A stretch of DNA of 64,000 bases from Sinomonas atrocyanea (GCF_030812675.1 NZ_JAUSTE010000006.1:154023-218022), one strand, 5' to 3'. Shown: positions 52,457 through 61,418, counted from the first letter of the stretch. Numbers and translations: made by a program. The notes: a model not told the origin generated them from the letters alone.

Positions 52457-52900
52457 TCAGTCCCCGTGCTCCGTGAGGATCTGGGACAGCGTCTCGAGGT
52501 CAGCCCGGATCTGCCGGGAGTAGACCTTGTTGACCAGCGGATCCGCGATCCGTCCGAAGACGCCACCGAGCCCCGGGTCCGCGTCGAGTCGGTAGTTCAC
52601 GCGGGTGCCCTCCCCCTCGGGCGCCAGGGTGAACGCCGAGGTGAAGCTGATCTTGCCTTCGACGGACTTGAGCGCGAACCTCGTGGGCAACTCGTGCTCG
52701 GTGACCTCCATGGTCCAGTCGAAGGTCCGCCCGAGGATCTTGCTGGTGCCCCGGATCCGGGTCCCGACGGCCGCGGGGCCGTCGCTCTCGGCGCGGAGGA
52801 TGGTGGCCTGGTAGGAGGGCAGGTTTGCGGGGTCCTCGAGGTAGGCGAAGACCCGCTCCGGGCTGGCGGCGATGACAATGCTCTCGTCGGTGGTGGGCAT
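52457..52900 (-). CDS. SRPBCC-family (polyketide cyclase-like) protein
   Basis: 147 residues from ATG 52900. Typical START/SRPBCC layout: first strand SIVIAASPERVFAYLEDPAN, then TRIRGTSKILGRTFDWTMEV and the long C-terminal helix IADPLVNKVYSRQIRADLET. A single-domain lipid- or hydrophobic-ligand-binding fold; substrate unknown. Its stop lies 10 bp from that of the convergent 81-residue gene. Confidence 0.83.
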   Translation of the reverse strand: MPTTDESIVIAASPERVFAYLEDPANLPSYQATILRAESDGPAAVGTRIRGTSKILGRTFDWTMEVTEHELPTRFALKSVEGKISFTSAFTLAPEGEGTRVNYRLDADPGLGGVFGRIADPLVNKVYSRQIRADLETLSQILTEHGD

Positions 52901-53107
52901 GGTGAGACGCTCGATTCGGCAGCTGTGGCGCCACGGCCTGTGGCAGGTGCGAGGTCGGCCTCGCGTGGTGATGCGGTGTTCCCCAGCCGTCTGTCCGCTC
53001 CGGCGCGCGGCGGAGGCCCCGGATTCCGTCGGGTCCGGGAGCCCCACAGAAGCATGGTCCGTCTTTCCCAGGTCCGGGGCAAGGGCCCGACGCCGGCGGC
53101 GCGAGGA

Positions 53108-53143
53108 GCGCACGACGGCGGGTGGGCGCCCGCCGTCGTGCGC
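53108..53143. repeat. Perfect 15-bp palindrome of the ACGACGGC family in a divergent promoter region
   Basis: GCGCACGACGGCGGG (53108-53122) pairs perfectly with CCCGCCGTCGTGCGC (53129-53143), loop TGGGCG. It lies between two divergent genes (52900 and 53186), where no terminator is needed, which argues for a mobile or structural repeat rather than only a terminator. Confidence 0.85.
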
Positions 53144-53185
53144 TGCGGTCTGTACGCGGAGGGCGCCCGGTGGAACGCTGGGCCC

Positions 53186-53755
53186 ATGCGGAAACTGGTC
53201 TACGGCATGAACGTGTCCTTGGACGGCTACATCGCGGCACCGGGCGGGGACATCAGCTGGGGCGGCCCGCCCAGCGACGAGCTGTTCCAGTGGTGGCTCG
53301 ACCAGGAGCGGGCCAGCGGCCTGACGCTGTACGGGCGCAGGCTGTGGGAGACCATGAGCCCCTACTGGCCCACCGCGGACCAGGAGCCCGGCGCCACCCC
53401 GGCTGAGATCGAGTTCGCCCGGAACTGGCGGGAGACACCGAAGGTGGTCTTCTCCTCGACCCTCCGCGGGCCCCTCGAGTGGAACACCCGACTGGTCAAG
53501 GGGCACGCGGCCGCCGAGATCGCCCGGCTCCGGGCCGAAGACGGGGCCCCGATGACCATCGGCGGCGCGACCCTCGCCGCGGCCGCCATGCGCGCCGGGC
53601 TCATCGACGAGTACATGCTCGCCACCTATCCCGTCCTCCTGGGCTCCGGGACGCCGTTCTTCACCGCGCTGGACAGCTGGGTGACCCTGGACCTGATTGA
53701 GACGCGGACCTTCCCCGACGGGGTGGTGCTGACCCGGTACGAGACGCGGCGGTGA
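53186..53755 (+). CDS. Dihydrofolate-reductase-like (RibD C-terminal) protein
   Basis: 189 residues. RibD-C/DHFR-like core: KLVYGMNVSLDGYIAAPGGD at the start, ASGLTLYGRRLWETMSPYW (NADPH-loop region) and IDEYMLATYPVLLGSGTPFF. Annotated in many genomes as dihydrofolate reductase family; true DHFR activity is doubtful because the ligand pocket differs. It is the first of two such genes in tandem. Confidence 0.85.
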   Translation: MRKLVYGMNVSLDGYIAAPGGDISWGGPPSDELFQWWLDQERASGLTLYGRRLWETMSPYWPTADQEPGATPAEIEFARNWRETPKVVFSSTLRGPLEWNTRLVKGHAAAEIARLRAEDGAPMTIGGATLAAAAMRAGLIDEYMLATYPVLLGSGTPFFTALDSWVTLDLIETRTFPDGVVLTRYETRR

Positions 53756-53880
53756 GGGATGCATCCTCGCCCAACGGAAGTCCGGGCGGCAGAATGGCTC
53801 TGACGACGAAGCCCCCCGGACTGCGGCGGCGCCGCGTCGCCGCAGTATCTCGCCAGACCGCCACCGCCAAGGAGCCCCGC

Positions 53881-54528
53881 ATGGCCGTTCGCGTTGACCT
53901 CAATATCTCCCTCGACGGCTACGCCTCGACCACCGACCAGACGCCCGAGAACCCGATGGGCGAGGACTGGCAGCGCCTCGTCGCGGCCTACACCGGCACC
54001 AGGACGTTCCGCGAGAGGGTGCTCGGCGACCGCTCCGGCGAGGGCACCACCGGCGTCGACGACCGCTACGGGGCGGCGTACTTCGAGGGCATCGGCGCCG
54101 AGATCATGGGCGCAGGCATGTTCGGCCTGCACTCGTTCCCCGACGACAAGGACTGGCGCGGATGGTGGGGCGACGAGCCCCCGTTCCACGCGCCGGTCTT
54201 CGTCCTCACCCATGACGCCGAACGGGCGCCCATCGAGTTCGACAACGGCACGGTGTTCCACTTCCTCTCGGCCACCCCCGAGGAGGCGCTCGCCACGGCG
54301 ACCGAGGCCGCGGGCGGAGCCGACGTGCGGATCGGCGGCGGAGTGGACACGGTGCGGGCCTTCCTGAAGGCCGGGCTCGTCGACCGGCTGCACGTGGCGA
54401 TCTCACCCATCCTGCTCGGCCAGGGGCAGAGCCTGTGGCAGGACCTGCGCGGGCTGGAGGCGGGTTACACGGTCAGCAGCGAGGTGGCCGAGAGCGGCGT
54501 GGTCCACCTGACGTTCGCCCGGGACTGA
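53881..54528 (+). CDS. Second dihydrofolate-reductase-like (RibD C-terminal) protein
   Basis: 215 residues. The same fold with VDLNISLDGYASTTDQTPEN at the start, MGAGMFGLHSFPDDKDW (residue about 75), GGADVRIGGGVDTVRAFLKA and VDRLHVAISPILLGQGQSLW near the C-terminus. It follows the previous homologue by 125 bp but differs strongly in sequence, so they are not recent duplicates. ATG 53881 follows AAGGAG. Confidence 0.83.
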   Translation: MAVRVDLNISLDGYASTTDQTPENPMGEDWQRLVAAYTGTRTFRERVLGDRSGEGTTGVDDRYGAAYFEGIGAEIMGAGMFGLHSFPDDKDWRGWWGDEPPFHAPVFVLTHDAERAPIEFDNGTVFHFLSATPEEALATATEAAGGADVRIGGGVDTVRAFLKAGLVDRLHVAISPILLGQGQSLWQDLRGLEAGYTVSSEVAESGVVHLTFARD

Positions 54529-54537
54529 CCGCGCCGG

Positions 54538-54942
54538 CTACCCGTGCGTGACGAGCACGTCCGGATCCCCCTTCTCGACGCGTCCTCCCCGCTCCACCGG
54601 GAATCCGTTGCGCACCCAGTATTCGTAGCCGCCGATCAGCTCGCGCACCTCGAAGCCCTCGGCGAGCAGGCGCCGCGCGGTATGCGTGGCTCCATTGCAG
54701 CCGGGGCCCCATCCGTAGACGATGAGGGCCCGGTCGGACGGCAGATCGGCCAGGCGGTCGTCCAGGGCGTCGTTGGGAAGGTGCAGTGCGCCGGCGATGT
54801 GCCCCTGGTCCCACGAGGACTGCCGGCGGGTATCGACGATCACGGCGGCACCGGCGGCCTGCGCCTCGGCGGCCGCGACGACGTCGATCTCGTAGGCCAG
54901 CTTCGCCTCGACGAAGGCCAGCAGGTCGCTCTGCGAGACCAC
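54538..54942 (-). CDS. Rhodanese-like protein, last gene of the KDG operon
   Basis: 134 residues. Rhodanese core: AAVIVDTRRQSSWDQGHIAG, then ALHLPNDALDDRLADLPSDR and the active-site loop IVYGWGPGCNGATHTARRLL with the expected Cys. The loop CNGAT differs from the usual CxxGxR/S, so sulfurtransferase activity is not certain. GTG 54942 lies only 2 bp after the aldolase stop, so it is co-transcribed with the sugar-acid genes. Its link to that pathway is unknown. Confidence 0.8.
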   Translation of the reverse strand: MVSQSDLLAFVEAKLAYEIDVVAAAEAQAAGAAVIVDTRRQSSWDQGHIAGALHLPNDALDDRLADLPSDRALIVYGWGPGCNGATHTARRLLAEGFEVRELIGGYEYWVRNGFPVERGGRVEKGDPDVLVTHG

Positions 54943-54944
54943 CG

Positions 54945-55577
54945 CTACCGCCCCGACTGCACCGGCTGGCCGGAGGTGCCGAGCAGTTCCGCGAGCTTGG
55001 GGAGCTGGGACGGGTCCTCGAGCGCCGATCCGACCGCCACGACCCGCGCACCGGCGGCGAGGAAGTCCGCTGCATTCCCGGCATGCATGCCGCCAGTGGT
55101 GACGAAGTTGGCCGCGGGGAAGGGACCCTTCATCGCCTTGATCCACTCGGTGCCCAGCACCGAGGCAGGGAAGGCCTTGAGCCAGGTCAGGCCTTCCCTG
55201 AGCGCGATCTGCACCTCGCTCGGCGTCGCCACCCCGGGCAGCGGCAGCAGCCCGGCCTCGGAGGACGCCCGGACCACCTCGAGGTCGAAGCCGGGGCTCA
55301 CCGTGAAGTGCGCGCCGGCGTCGATCGCCTGCTGCACATGCCCGGCGGTCACGACGGTGCCCGCGCCCACCAGCTTGCCCCGCTCGCGCCCGGCGGCCGC
55401 GACGACCCGCAGTGCCTCGACGTCGTCGGGGGTTTGGATGGGCAGTTCGACGACGTCGATGCCGAGGTCCCAGGCGGTGGTCGAGACCGCGAGGCTCCTC
55501 TCCACGCCGATGCCGCGCAGGATCGCCATGAGCGGCGCTCCGCCGAAGATGCTGCTGAACTCAGAATTGTCGATCAT
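54945..55577 (-). CDS. KDPG / 4-hydroxy-2-oxoglutarate aldolase
   Basis: 210-residue class I aldolase that splits 2-keto-3-deoxy-6-phosphogluconate into pyruvate and glyceraldehyde 3-phosphate. Visible features: AILRGIGVERSLAV near the start, VVELPIQTPDDVEAL (catalytic Glu region), LVGAGTVVTAGHVQQAIDAG, SPGFDLEVVRAS, the Schiff-base Lys in LTWLKAFPASVLG (residue about 135) and NFVTTGGMHAGNAADFLAAG. It follows the kinase gene by 17 bp. Confidence 0.9.
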   Translation of the reverse strand: MIDNSEFSSIFGGAPLMAILRGIGVERSLAVSTTAWDLGIDVVELPIQTPDDVEALRVVAAAGRERGKLVGAGTVVTAGHVQQAIDAGAHFTVSPGFDLEVVRASSEAGLLPLPGVATPSEVQIALREGLTWLKAFPASVLGTEWIKAMKGPFPAANFVTTGGMHAGNAADFLAAGARVVAVGSALEDPSQLPKLAELLGTSGQPVQSGR

Positions 55578-55594
55578 CGAAAAGACCGGTCCTT

Positions 55595-56527
55595 TCAGGA
55601 GGTGGGCTGCGTGAGCGCTGCGGGCGCGGCAGCGGGTGGATCTGCGACGAAGTCGCTCATGGAGAGCAGGACCAGTCTCGCCCGTTCGTGGCCCGCGCGG
55701 AGCCGCTCGGAGGCGCCCGCGCCGTTCAGGCTGGCCGCGAGGTAGCCCGCGGCGAACGCGTCGCCGGCACCGACCGCCTCGAGGACCTCGGTGGGGATCG
55801 CTGGCTCGAACACGGTCCCGTCCCGGCCCAGTTCGGTGGCGCCGATGCCGCCGTCCTTGACCACAATTCTGTCGGGCCCGGGCAGGAGCCCGCGGACGTC
55901 GTCCGGCGTCGCGCAGCCCCACAGGGCCTGCGCCTCATCGAGGCCCACGAAGACCACGTCCGCGCGGTCGGCGAGCCGGCGCAGCTCGCCGGCGGCCGCG
56001 CCCTCGGGCCACAGCGAGGGGCGGTAGTTGACGTCGAAGGTCAGCGTCGCGGTGCTCGCGGCGACGCGGTCGATCACCGCGTCGACCAGGGCGGCGCAGG
56101 TCACGGACAGCGCAGGCGTGATCCCCGAGAGGTGCACGATGTCGGCGTCCTCAAGCGGAATGCCCGCGACGCTGGCGGGGCTCATCCGGGACGCGGCAGA
56201 CCCGCGCCGGTAGTACAGGACGCCGTGGCCGGGGTCCTTGAAGTAGACGCCGGTGGGGGCCTCCGGGTCGGCCGTGACCCAGCGGGTGTCCACGCCGCGC
56301 TCCTCGATGGCGCGGACGATCCGGCGGCCAAGGACGTCGTCGCCCACAGCGCTCACCCACGCCGAGGGGATCCCCAGATGGGCGGCGTGGCAGGCGACGT
56401 TGGATTCCGCACCGCCCGGGTGGAGGCGCACGTCGTCGGCCGTGGCGAGGGACTCGGCGCGGGAGGGCGTCACCATCATCATCGTCTCGCCGATGGTGAT
56501 CAGGCGTGGGTTCGAGGTGTGCAGCAT
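55595..56527 (-). CDS. PfkB-family kinase, probably 2-keto-3-deoxygluconate kinase
   Basis: 310 residues. PfkB features: LHPGGAESNVACHAAHLGIP (residue about 36), TGVYFKDPGHGVLYYRRGSA as in KdgK-type kinases (residue about 91), LTFDVNYRPSLW, and the catalytic C-terminal motif EAVGAGDAFAAGYLA. With the adjacent KDPG aldolase, phosphorylation of 2-keto-3-deoxygluconate is the most economical assignment. Starts 6 bp after the deacylase gene. Confidence 0.87.
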   Translation of the reverse strand: MLHTSNPRLITIGETMMMVTPSRAESLATADDVRLHPGGAESNVACHAAHLGIPSAWVSAVGDDVLGRRIVRAIEERGVDTRWVTADPEAPTGVYFKDPGHGVLYYRRGSAASRMSPASVAGIPLEDADIVHLSGITPALSVTCAALVDAVIDRVAASTATLTFDVNYRPSLWPEGAAAGELRRLADRADVVFVGLDEAQALWGCATPDDVRGLLPGPDRIVVKDGGIGATELGRDGTVFEPAIPTEVLEAVGAGDAFAAGYLAASLNGAGASERLRAGHERARLVLLSMSDFVADPPAAAPAALTQPTS

Positions 56528-56533
56528 GACTCC

Positions 56534-58102
56534 CTATTCTCCGATGTGATCGCGTCTGAGGCCGCGACCCGGGGCGCCGTCGACGAGCGCGCCGCGCGCG
56601 AGCACCGGCTGGCCCGCCACGAGGACGTCGTCGATGCCCACCGCCTCGCCGAGCGGCTCCTCGTACGTGGCGGTGTCGGCGACCGTCTGGGGGTCGACGA
56701 CGATGAGGTCGGCGCCCCAGCCCGGTGCCACGCGCCCGCGGCGACCTAGGCCGAACCGCGCCGCCGGGCCGGCGGACAGGTGGCCGGCCGCCTCCGGCCA
56801 GGACCAGGTCGGCGTCTCCCTGACGAAGTCACGCAGGTAGCGCGCGAAGGTTCCGCGCGCCCGAGGATGCGGGTGGGCGCCGATGAAGATGCCGTCGGAG
56901 CCGCCGAGGTGGCGGCGGCTGGAGAAGATCGCCGCGAGCTCGGAGGTCGGCCGCTCGTGGCGCACCGCCATGATGGCGTTGACCTCGAGGCGGGACGCCG
57001 CGAGCACGTCCAGCGCGAAGTCGATGGGATCGGCGCCGTTCCGCGCGGCGGCGGCGTCGAGGGTGAGGCCGTGGGCCCACGCGAATTCTGGAGCTCCGAT
57101 GTGGGCGAGCGTGATCATCGAGGGCCACTCGGGTCCGAGACTCGCGTTGCGCTCCACCTTCGGGAACCACTCGCGGCGCAGCAGCGCCCGCTGGGCAGGG
57201 TCGCTGATGGCCTCGACGATGGCCTCCGCGGGCAGCAGCGAGAGGTCCGGCGGCAGCAGCGGCATGGCCAGCAGGGTGCAGCCGCGGGTGTAGGGGTAGG
57301 CGTCGAAGGTGGCGTCCACGCCTGCGCGGGCGAGGGCCTCGAGCTGCTCGGCGACGATGTGCGCCTGGGCATGGAAGTGCGAGATGTGGACCCGGGCCCT
57401 CGAGGCCCCGGCGATGCGGGCGATCTCGTCGATCCCTGCGGCGGAGTTCGCCTCGTACCCGCCGCGCATGTGCGTGACGTAGACGCCGCCGGCCTCGGCC
57501 ACCGGGGCGCACAGCGCCGCGATCTCCTCGGTGGTGGCGAAGATCCCCGGGGCGTAGTCGAGCCCGGTGGACATCCCCACCGCGCCGTCGCGCATGCCTT
57601 CCTCGACGAGCGCGGCCATGGCAGCGCGCTGCTCCTCGTCCGCGGGTGCGGTGGAGCGCCCGCAGATCTCCCAGCGCACCGTCCCGCCCGGCACGAGGTA
57701 GGCGGCGTTCAGCCGGGACCGGCCGTCCGCCGCCGCGAGATAGGCCGCGACGCCGCCTCCGGTGTAGCGCGGGTGCGAGCCGTTGATGGCGGCGAAGTAT
57801 TCGCTCGCGTAGGCTCCGTCGCCCGGGGCGTACGAGACGCCGTCCTGGCCGGCGATCACCGTGGTGACCCCCTGCTTGAGCAGGGCCCGCTGCACGGCCT
57901 CATCCTCGAAGAGGCCGTCGGCGTGCGAGTGCGCGTCGATGAATCCGGGCAGCACGTAGCGTCCGGTGCAGTCGATGATCCGGTCATCGGGGCCGGGCGC
58001 GGTCTCGCCGATCTCGGTGATCAGCTCACCGTCGACGGCGACATCCGCCGTCCGCATCCCGGTGCTGTCGACGACTGTGCCGCCGCGCAGGAGCAACCGC
58101 AT
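56534..58102 (-). CDS. N-acyl-D-amino-acid deacylase-like amidohydrolase
   Basis: 522-residue zinc amidohydrolase. Metal-site motifs are GFIDAHSHADGLFED (HxH, residue about 55), THMRGGYEANSAAGIDEIAR (His, about 211) and VHISHFHAQAH (His, about 245); GMSTGLDYAPGIFATTEEI is typical of D-aminoacylases. Known members remove acetyl or formyl groups from N-acyl-D-amino acids. In this operon the likely substrate is an N-acylated D-amino acid or amino-aldonic acid. Confidence 0.85.
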   Translation of the reverse strand: MRLLLRGGTVVDSTGMRTADVAVDGELITEIGETAPGPDDRIIDCTGRYVLPGFIDAHSHADGLFEDEAVQRALLKQGVTTVIAGQDGVSYAPGDGAYASEYFAAINGSHPRYTGGGVAAYLAAADGRSRLNAAYLVPGGTVRWEICGRSTAPADEEQRAAMAALVEEGMRDGAVGMSTGLDYAPGIFATTEEIAALCAPVAEAGGVYVTHMRGGYEANSAAGIDEIARIAGASRARVHISHFHAQAHIVAEQLEALARAGVDATFDAYPYTRGCTLLAMPLLPPDLSLLPAEAIVEAISDPAQRALLRREWFPKVERNASLGPEWPSMITLAHIGAPEFAWAHGLTLDAAAARNGADPIDFALDVLAASRLEVNAIMAVRHERPTSELAAIFSSRRHLGGSDGIFIGAHPHPRARGTFARYLRDFVRETPTWSWPEAAGHLSAGPAARFGLGRRGRVAPGWGADLIVVDPQTVADTATYEEPLGEAVGIDDVLVAGQPVLARGALVDGAPGRGLRRDHIGE

Positions 58103-58127
58103 TCGTGCGCCTTTCCGTGTAGTGGGG

Positions 58128-59441
58128 TCAGAAGAAGGTCTGGACGAGGTCGACGACGCGGTCGTCGTCCTGCGAGGCCACGACGGGCAGGTAGCGCCAC
58201 TTGTCGAACGTGGTGCAGGGGTGGGACAGCCCCAGTGCGACGACCGAGCCGAGGGCTACGTCCTGGCCGGCCAGCCCGAGATAGCTGTGCTGGTCGTTCA
58301 TGGCCAGGATCGAGGCGTCCGCGAGGGGCGCCCACGCGCCGTCCAGGTCGGTCGCGACGGCGCGGGGCACCGGGAGCCCCTCGTCGAAGGGGAAGTCCCG
58401 CTTCCCGCCGTCGAGCAGCGCGAGGCCGCGCTCGGGGTGGGACACCACACGGGCGACGCCGCGTATCGCCGAGCGCAGTCGGCTCGCCGTTGCGGGGCCG
58501 GCGGCTCGGGCGTTCCCCTCGTCGAACGGGGAGATCTGGCGGTAGAACCCGTCGTCGTGCGTGATGTAGGCGCCGCTGCGCAGCGTCCACAGGGTGCGCG
58601 AGTCGCCAGTGTCCGAGTCGCTGGCCATTGCGCTGCCGAACACGTCGGCCACCACGTCGGGGTAGGCGCTTCCGCCCGCGGTGACGTAGAGGTCGCCCTC
58701 GCCGTCGTACAGCTCCCCCAGCTCGCGGTGCAGGTCGACCTGCCGCTCCACGTAGGAGCGCACGGCGGCAAGGGAGGCGTCCGACCGGTCGTGCGCGAGG
58801 GACCCCTCGTAGCCGGAGACCCCCGCCAGGCGGAGGACGTCGGAAGCGGCAGCCCGCCGCGCGACGTCGTGCGCCTCGGCGACCGTCCGCGCGCCGGTGC
58901 GCCCGCCGGGAGCGCCCAGCTCCACGCACACGTCCACCGGCCGCGGCGTGCCGGCGCGGCGGAGCCCGCGCTCCATCGCCTCGAGCGTCTCGATCGAGTC
59001 CGCCCAGCAGACGAAGCGGAGCTCCGGGTCCGCCAGCTCACCGGCGAGATAGGCCAGCGAGCGCTCGTCGACCACGGAATTGGCCAGCATGATCGACGCC
59101 AGGCCGAAGCTGCGCGCGGTGCGGACCTGCCCCGTGGTGGCGAGCGTGATGCCGAGGCAGCCGGCGTCGAGCTGCTGCTGCCACAGCGAGGGAGCCATGG
59201 TGGTCTTGCCGTGCGGCATCAGCTCGAGCCCGCGCTCTGCGCACCACTGGCCCATCACGGTGAGGTTGTGCCTGATCCCTTCGCCGTCGAGGGCGACGAT
59301 CGGGGTCCAGAACTCTGAGAGCCTCGGCCCGCTGGCGAGGAACTCGGCCACCGTCATCCCGACGGCGCGGTCCGGGATTCCCTTGTCACGTGGGGAGAGC
59401 CGGGTGGTGCCCAGCTCCCCCAGTCGCAGCTGCCCTGCCAT
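58128..59441 (-). CDS. D-serine dehydratase / D-threonine aldolase-like PLP enzyme
   Basis: 437 residues, alanine-racemase-like N-terminal barrel. The PLP lysine is in LMPHGKTTMAP (residue about 78). The C-terminal metal site GLSHPCTTFDKWRYLP has the HxC pattern that binds zinc in DSD1-type D-serine dehydratases. DTGDSRTLWTLRSGAYITHD precedes it. The family covers D-serine dehydratase, D-threonine aldolase and, as I recall, D-glucosaminate deaminases. Neighbouring KDG/KDPG genes favour a product that is a 2-keto-3-deoxy acid. Confidence 0.83.
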   Translation of the reverse strand: MAGQLRLGELGTTRLSPRDKGIPDRAVGMTVAEFLASGPRLSEFWTPIVALDGEGIRHNLTVMGQWCAERGLELMPHGKTTMAPSLWQQQLDAGCLGITLATTGQVRTARSFGLASIMLANSVVDERSLAYLAGELADPELRFVCWADSIETLEAMERGLRRAGTPRPVDVCVELGAPGGRTGARTVAEAHDVARRAAASDVLRLAGVSGYEGSLAHDRSDASLAAVRSYVERQVDLHRELGELYDGEGDLYVTAGGSAYPDVVADVFGSAMASDSDTGDSRTLWTLRSGAYITHDDGFYRQISPFDEGNARAAGPATASRLRSAIRGVARVVSHPERGLALLDGGKRDFPFDEGLPVPRAVATDLDGAWAPLADASILAMNDQHSYLGLAGQDVALGSVVALGLSHPCTTFDKWRYLPVVASQDDDRVVDLVQTFF

Positions 59442-59468
59442 GTCTTCCCTTCGAGTTTCGGGTGTTCC

Positions 59469-59861
59469 TCAGCGGCCCTCGGGCACTGCGGCGACCACGT
59501 CGATCTCGACGAGGATGTTCGCCAGCTGCGACCCGACCGTGGTGCGGACCGGGTAGGGCTCGGAGAAGAACTCCCGGTACGCCTCGTTGAAGGCGGCGAA
59601 GTCGGCCAGGTCGGCGAGGTGCACGGTGGTCTTGACGCAGTCGTCCAGCGTGAGGCCGCGCTCGGCGAGGATGGCCTGGATGTTGCGCAGCACCTGCCGG
59701 GTCTGCTCGGCGACGGAGTCGGAGACGGCGCCGGTGGCGGGATCTTGCGGGCCGAAGCCGGCGGTGTAGACGAATCCGTTGGCCTCGATCGCCTGGCTGT
59801 AGGGGCCGGCGGGCTGCGGGGCGTTGGTGGTGTGGAAGGCGGTCTTGGTGGTGACGGTCAT
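59469..59861 (-). CDS. RidA-family enamine/imine deaminase
   Basis: 130 residues. RidA/YjgF features: NAPQPAGPYSQAIEANGFVY, GQ-type segment GFGPQDPATG, QVLRNIQAILAERGLTLDD, and the substrate-binding Arg in PYPVRTTVGSQLANILVEID. RidA hydrolyses enamine/imine intermediates released by PLP dehydratases; its position next to the dehydratase-like gene (27 bp apart) fits that partnership. Second gene of the operon. Confidence 0.92.
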   Translation of the reverse strand: MTVTTKTAFHTTNAPQPAGPYSQAIEANGFVYTAGFGPQDPATGAVSDSVAEQTRQVLRNIQAILAERGLTLDDCVKTTVHLADLADFAAFNEAYREFFSEPYPVRTTVGSQLANILVEIDVVAAVPEGR

Positions 59862-59900
59862 GAGGTGTCCTCTTCTCTGGCGGAGTCTCAGTAGGTGGTT

Positions 59901-61268
59901 CTAGTGGTTGGAGGTCTCTGTGGTGGTCTCAGCCGCGGGCTCGTGCAGCCGGCCCGCATCCTCGGTGTCCGGCCGGAAGGAGGCGTAGGCGGTGGCGACG
60001 ACGCCGATGAGGGCGATCACCGCGACGTAGATGATCACGGGCCACACGCTGCCGAAGGCGGCGGAGAGCGCGGTCGCGATGAGCGGGGCGAAGCCGCCGC
60101 CGATCGTGTTCGAGATCTGGTAGCCGATGTTGACCCCGGTGGTGCGGGCCTCGACGTCGAACATCTCGACCAGCATCGTCTGGAGCGTGCCCTGCATGGC
60201 CACGCCGGGGATCACGAAGCCGACCACCATGCCCAGCCAGATCAGGATCGCAGTCTGGGTGCTGAAGAGCGCGAAGGCGGGGTAGACCAGCAGGGCGAAC
60301 CCGATGCACGCGCCGATGTAGACCTTGCGGCGGCCGATCCTGTCCGAGAGGCTGCCCCACATCGGCGCGACGAAGATCTGCAGGACGCCCACGATCATGG
60401 TGCCGATGAAGCCCACCTGCGCCTGGGTGCCCTTGGAGACCATGTAGGCGAGGCCGAACGTCAGGACGACGTAGCCGGCGATGCTCTGCGGCAGCCCGAT
60501 GAGGATCCCGAGGATGGCGTTCTTCGGGTGGCGGAAGACCTCGCGGAGCGGCGACTTGCGCTGCGCGCCCTTGAGTTCGCGGTTCGCCGACAGCTCCTTG
60601 AACTCCTCCGATTCCTCCAGCTTGGACCGCAGCACGATCGCCACGATGGCCAGGACGAGGGCGAGGAGGAACGGGACGCGCCAGCCCCACTCCATGAAGA
60701 ACGACTTGGGCCCGGCGCCGAAGGCCGCCATCAGGCCGGCCGAGGCGACGTTGGCGATGCCGGCGCCGCTGATGAGCAGAGCGCCGTACAGTCCGCGCTT
60801 GCCGGCCGGGGCGTGCTCGACGACGAGCGCGGCCGCGCCGCCCATCTCACCGCCGACGAACAGCCCCTGCAGCATGCGGAAGAAGAGCAGGAGGATCGGT
60901 GCGGCGATCCCGATGGAGCTGGCCGAGGGGATCAGGCCGATGGCCGCCGTCGAGATGCCCATGCCGATGACGGTGATCATCAGGGTGGTCTTCCGGCCCA
61001 TGCGGTCGCCGATGTGGCCGAAGACCAGGCCGCCGATCGGCCGGAGCAGGAAGCCGAACGCGAAGCTGGCGAAGGACGAGAGCGTCCCGACCACAGGGTT
61101 GTCGCCCGGGAAGAACACCGCTGGGAAGACGGTGGCCGAGGCCAGCCCGTACAGGTAGTAGTCGAAGTACTCCATGAGCGTGCCGATCGCGCCGCCAGCG
61201 ACCGTGCGGCGCTGCTTCGCTGAGATCGAGCGCCACCCCGATTGCGGTACCTGGTATGCCTGTGCCAC
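59901..61268 (-). CDS. MHS-family metabolite:H+ symporter
   Basis: 455-residue MFS permease of the metabolite:H+ symporter group (ShiA/ProP-like). Features: GGAIGTLMEYFDYYLYGLAS (residues about 25-44), FGHIGDRMGRKTTLMITVIG, RMLQGLFVGGEMGGAAALVV, and WGSLSDRIGRRKVYIGACIG in the second half. First gene of the seven-gene operon and adjacent to the divergent regulator; it would import the operon's carboxylate substrate. Confidence 0.9.
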   Translation of the reverse strand: MAQAYQVPQSGWRSISAKQRRTVAGGAIGTLMEYFDYYLYGLASATVFPAVFFPGDNPVVGTLSSFASFAFGFLLRPIGGLVFGHIGDRMGRKTTLMITVIGMGISTAAIGLIPSASSIGIAAPILLLFFRMLQGLFVGGEMGGAAALVVEHAPAGKRGLYGALLISGAGIANVASAGLMAAFGAGPKSFFMEWGWRVPFLLALVLAIVAIVLRSKLEESEEFKELSANRELKGAQRKSPLREVFRHPKNAILGILIGLPQSIAGYVVLTFGLAYMVSKGTQAQVGFIGTMIVGVLQIFVAPMWGSLSDRIGRRKVYIGACIGFALLVYPAFALFSTQTAILIWLGMVVGFVIPGVAMQGTLQTMLVEMFDVEARTTGVNIGYQISNTIGGGFAPLIATALSAAFGSVWPVIIYVAVIALIGVVATAYASFRPDTEDAGRLHEPAAETTTETSNH

Positions 61269-61360
61269 GAGAGCCTCCTTGCCCCGATGTGTGCAGATGC
61301 GGTGAGTGCGGGCGGCGAGTCGCCCCGCCCTTCGTTGTCGAAGCTAGCACCCCTTGAACA

Positions 61361-61391
61361 GTCTGTCTACGACCAATACAATTTGTCTATG
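61361..61391. promoter_or_regulatory. Direct repeats in the DauR-type/MHS divergent region
   Basis: GTCTGTCTACG (61361-61371) and ATTTGTCTATG (61381-61391) are direct repeats 20 bp apart in an AT-rich patch between the divergent genes (61268 and 61419). On the other strand they read TAGACA twice. Candidate binding site for the adjacent regulator. Confidence 0.45.
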
Positions 61392-61418
61392 GCCTTCGGC
61401 GACGCGTAGGACTGACCC

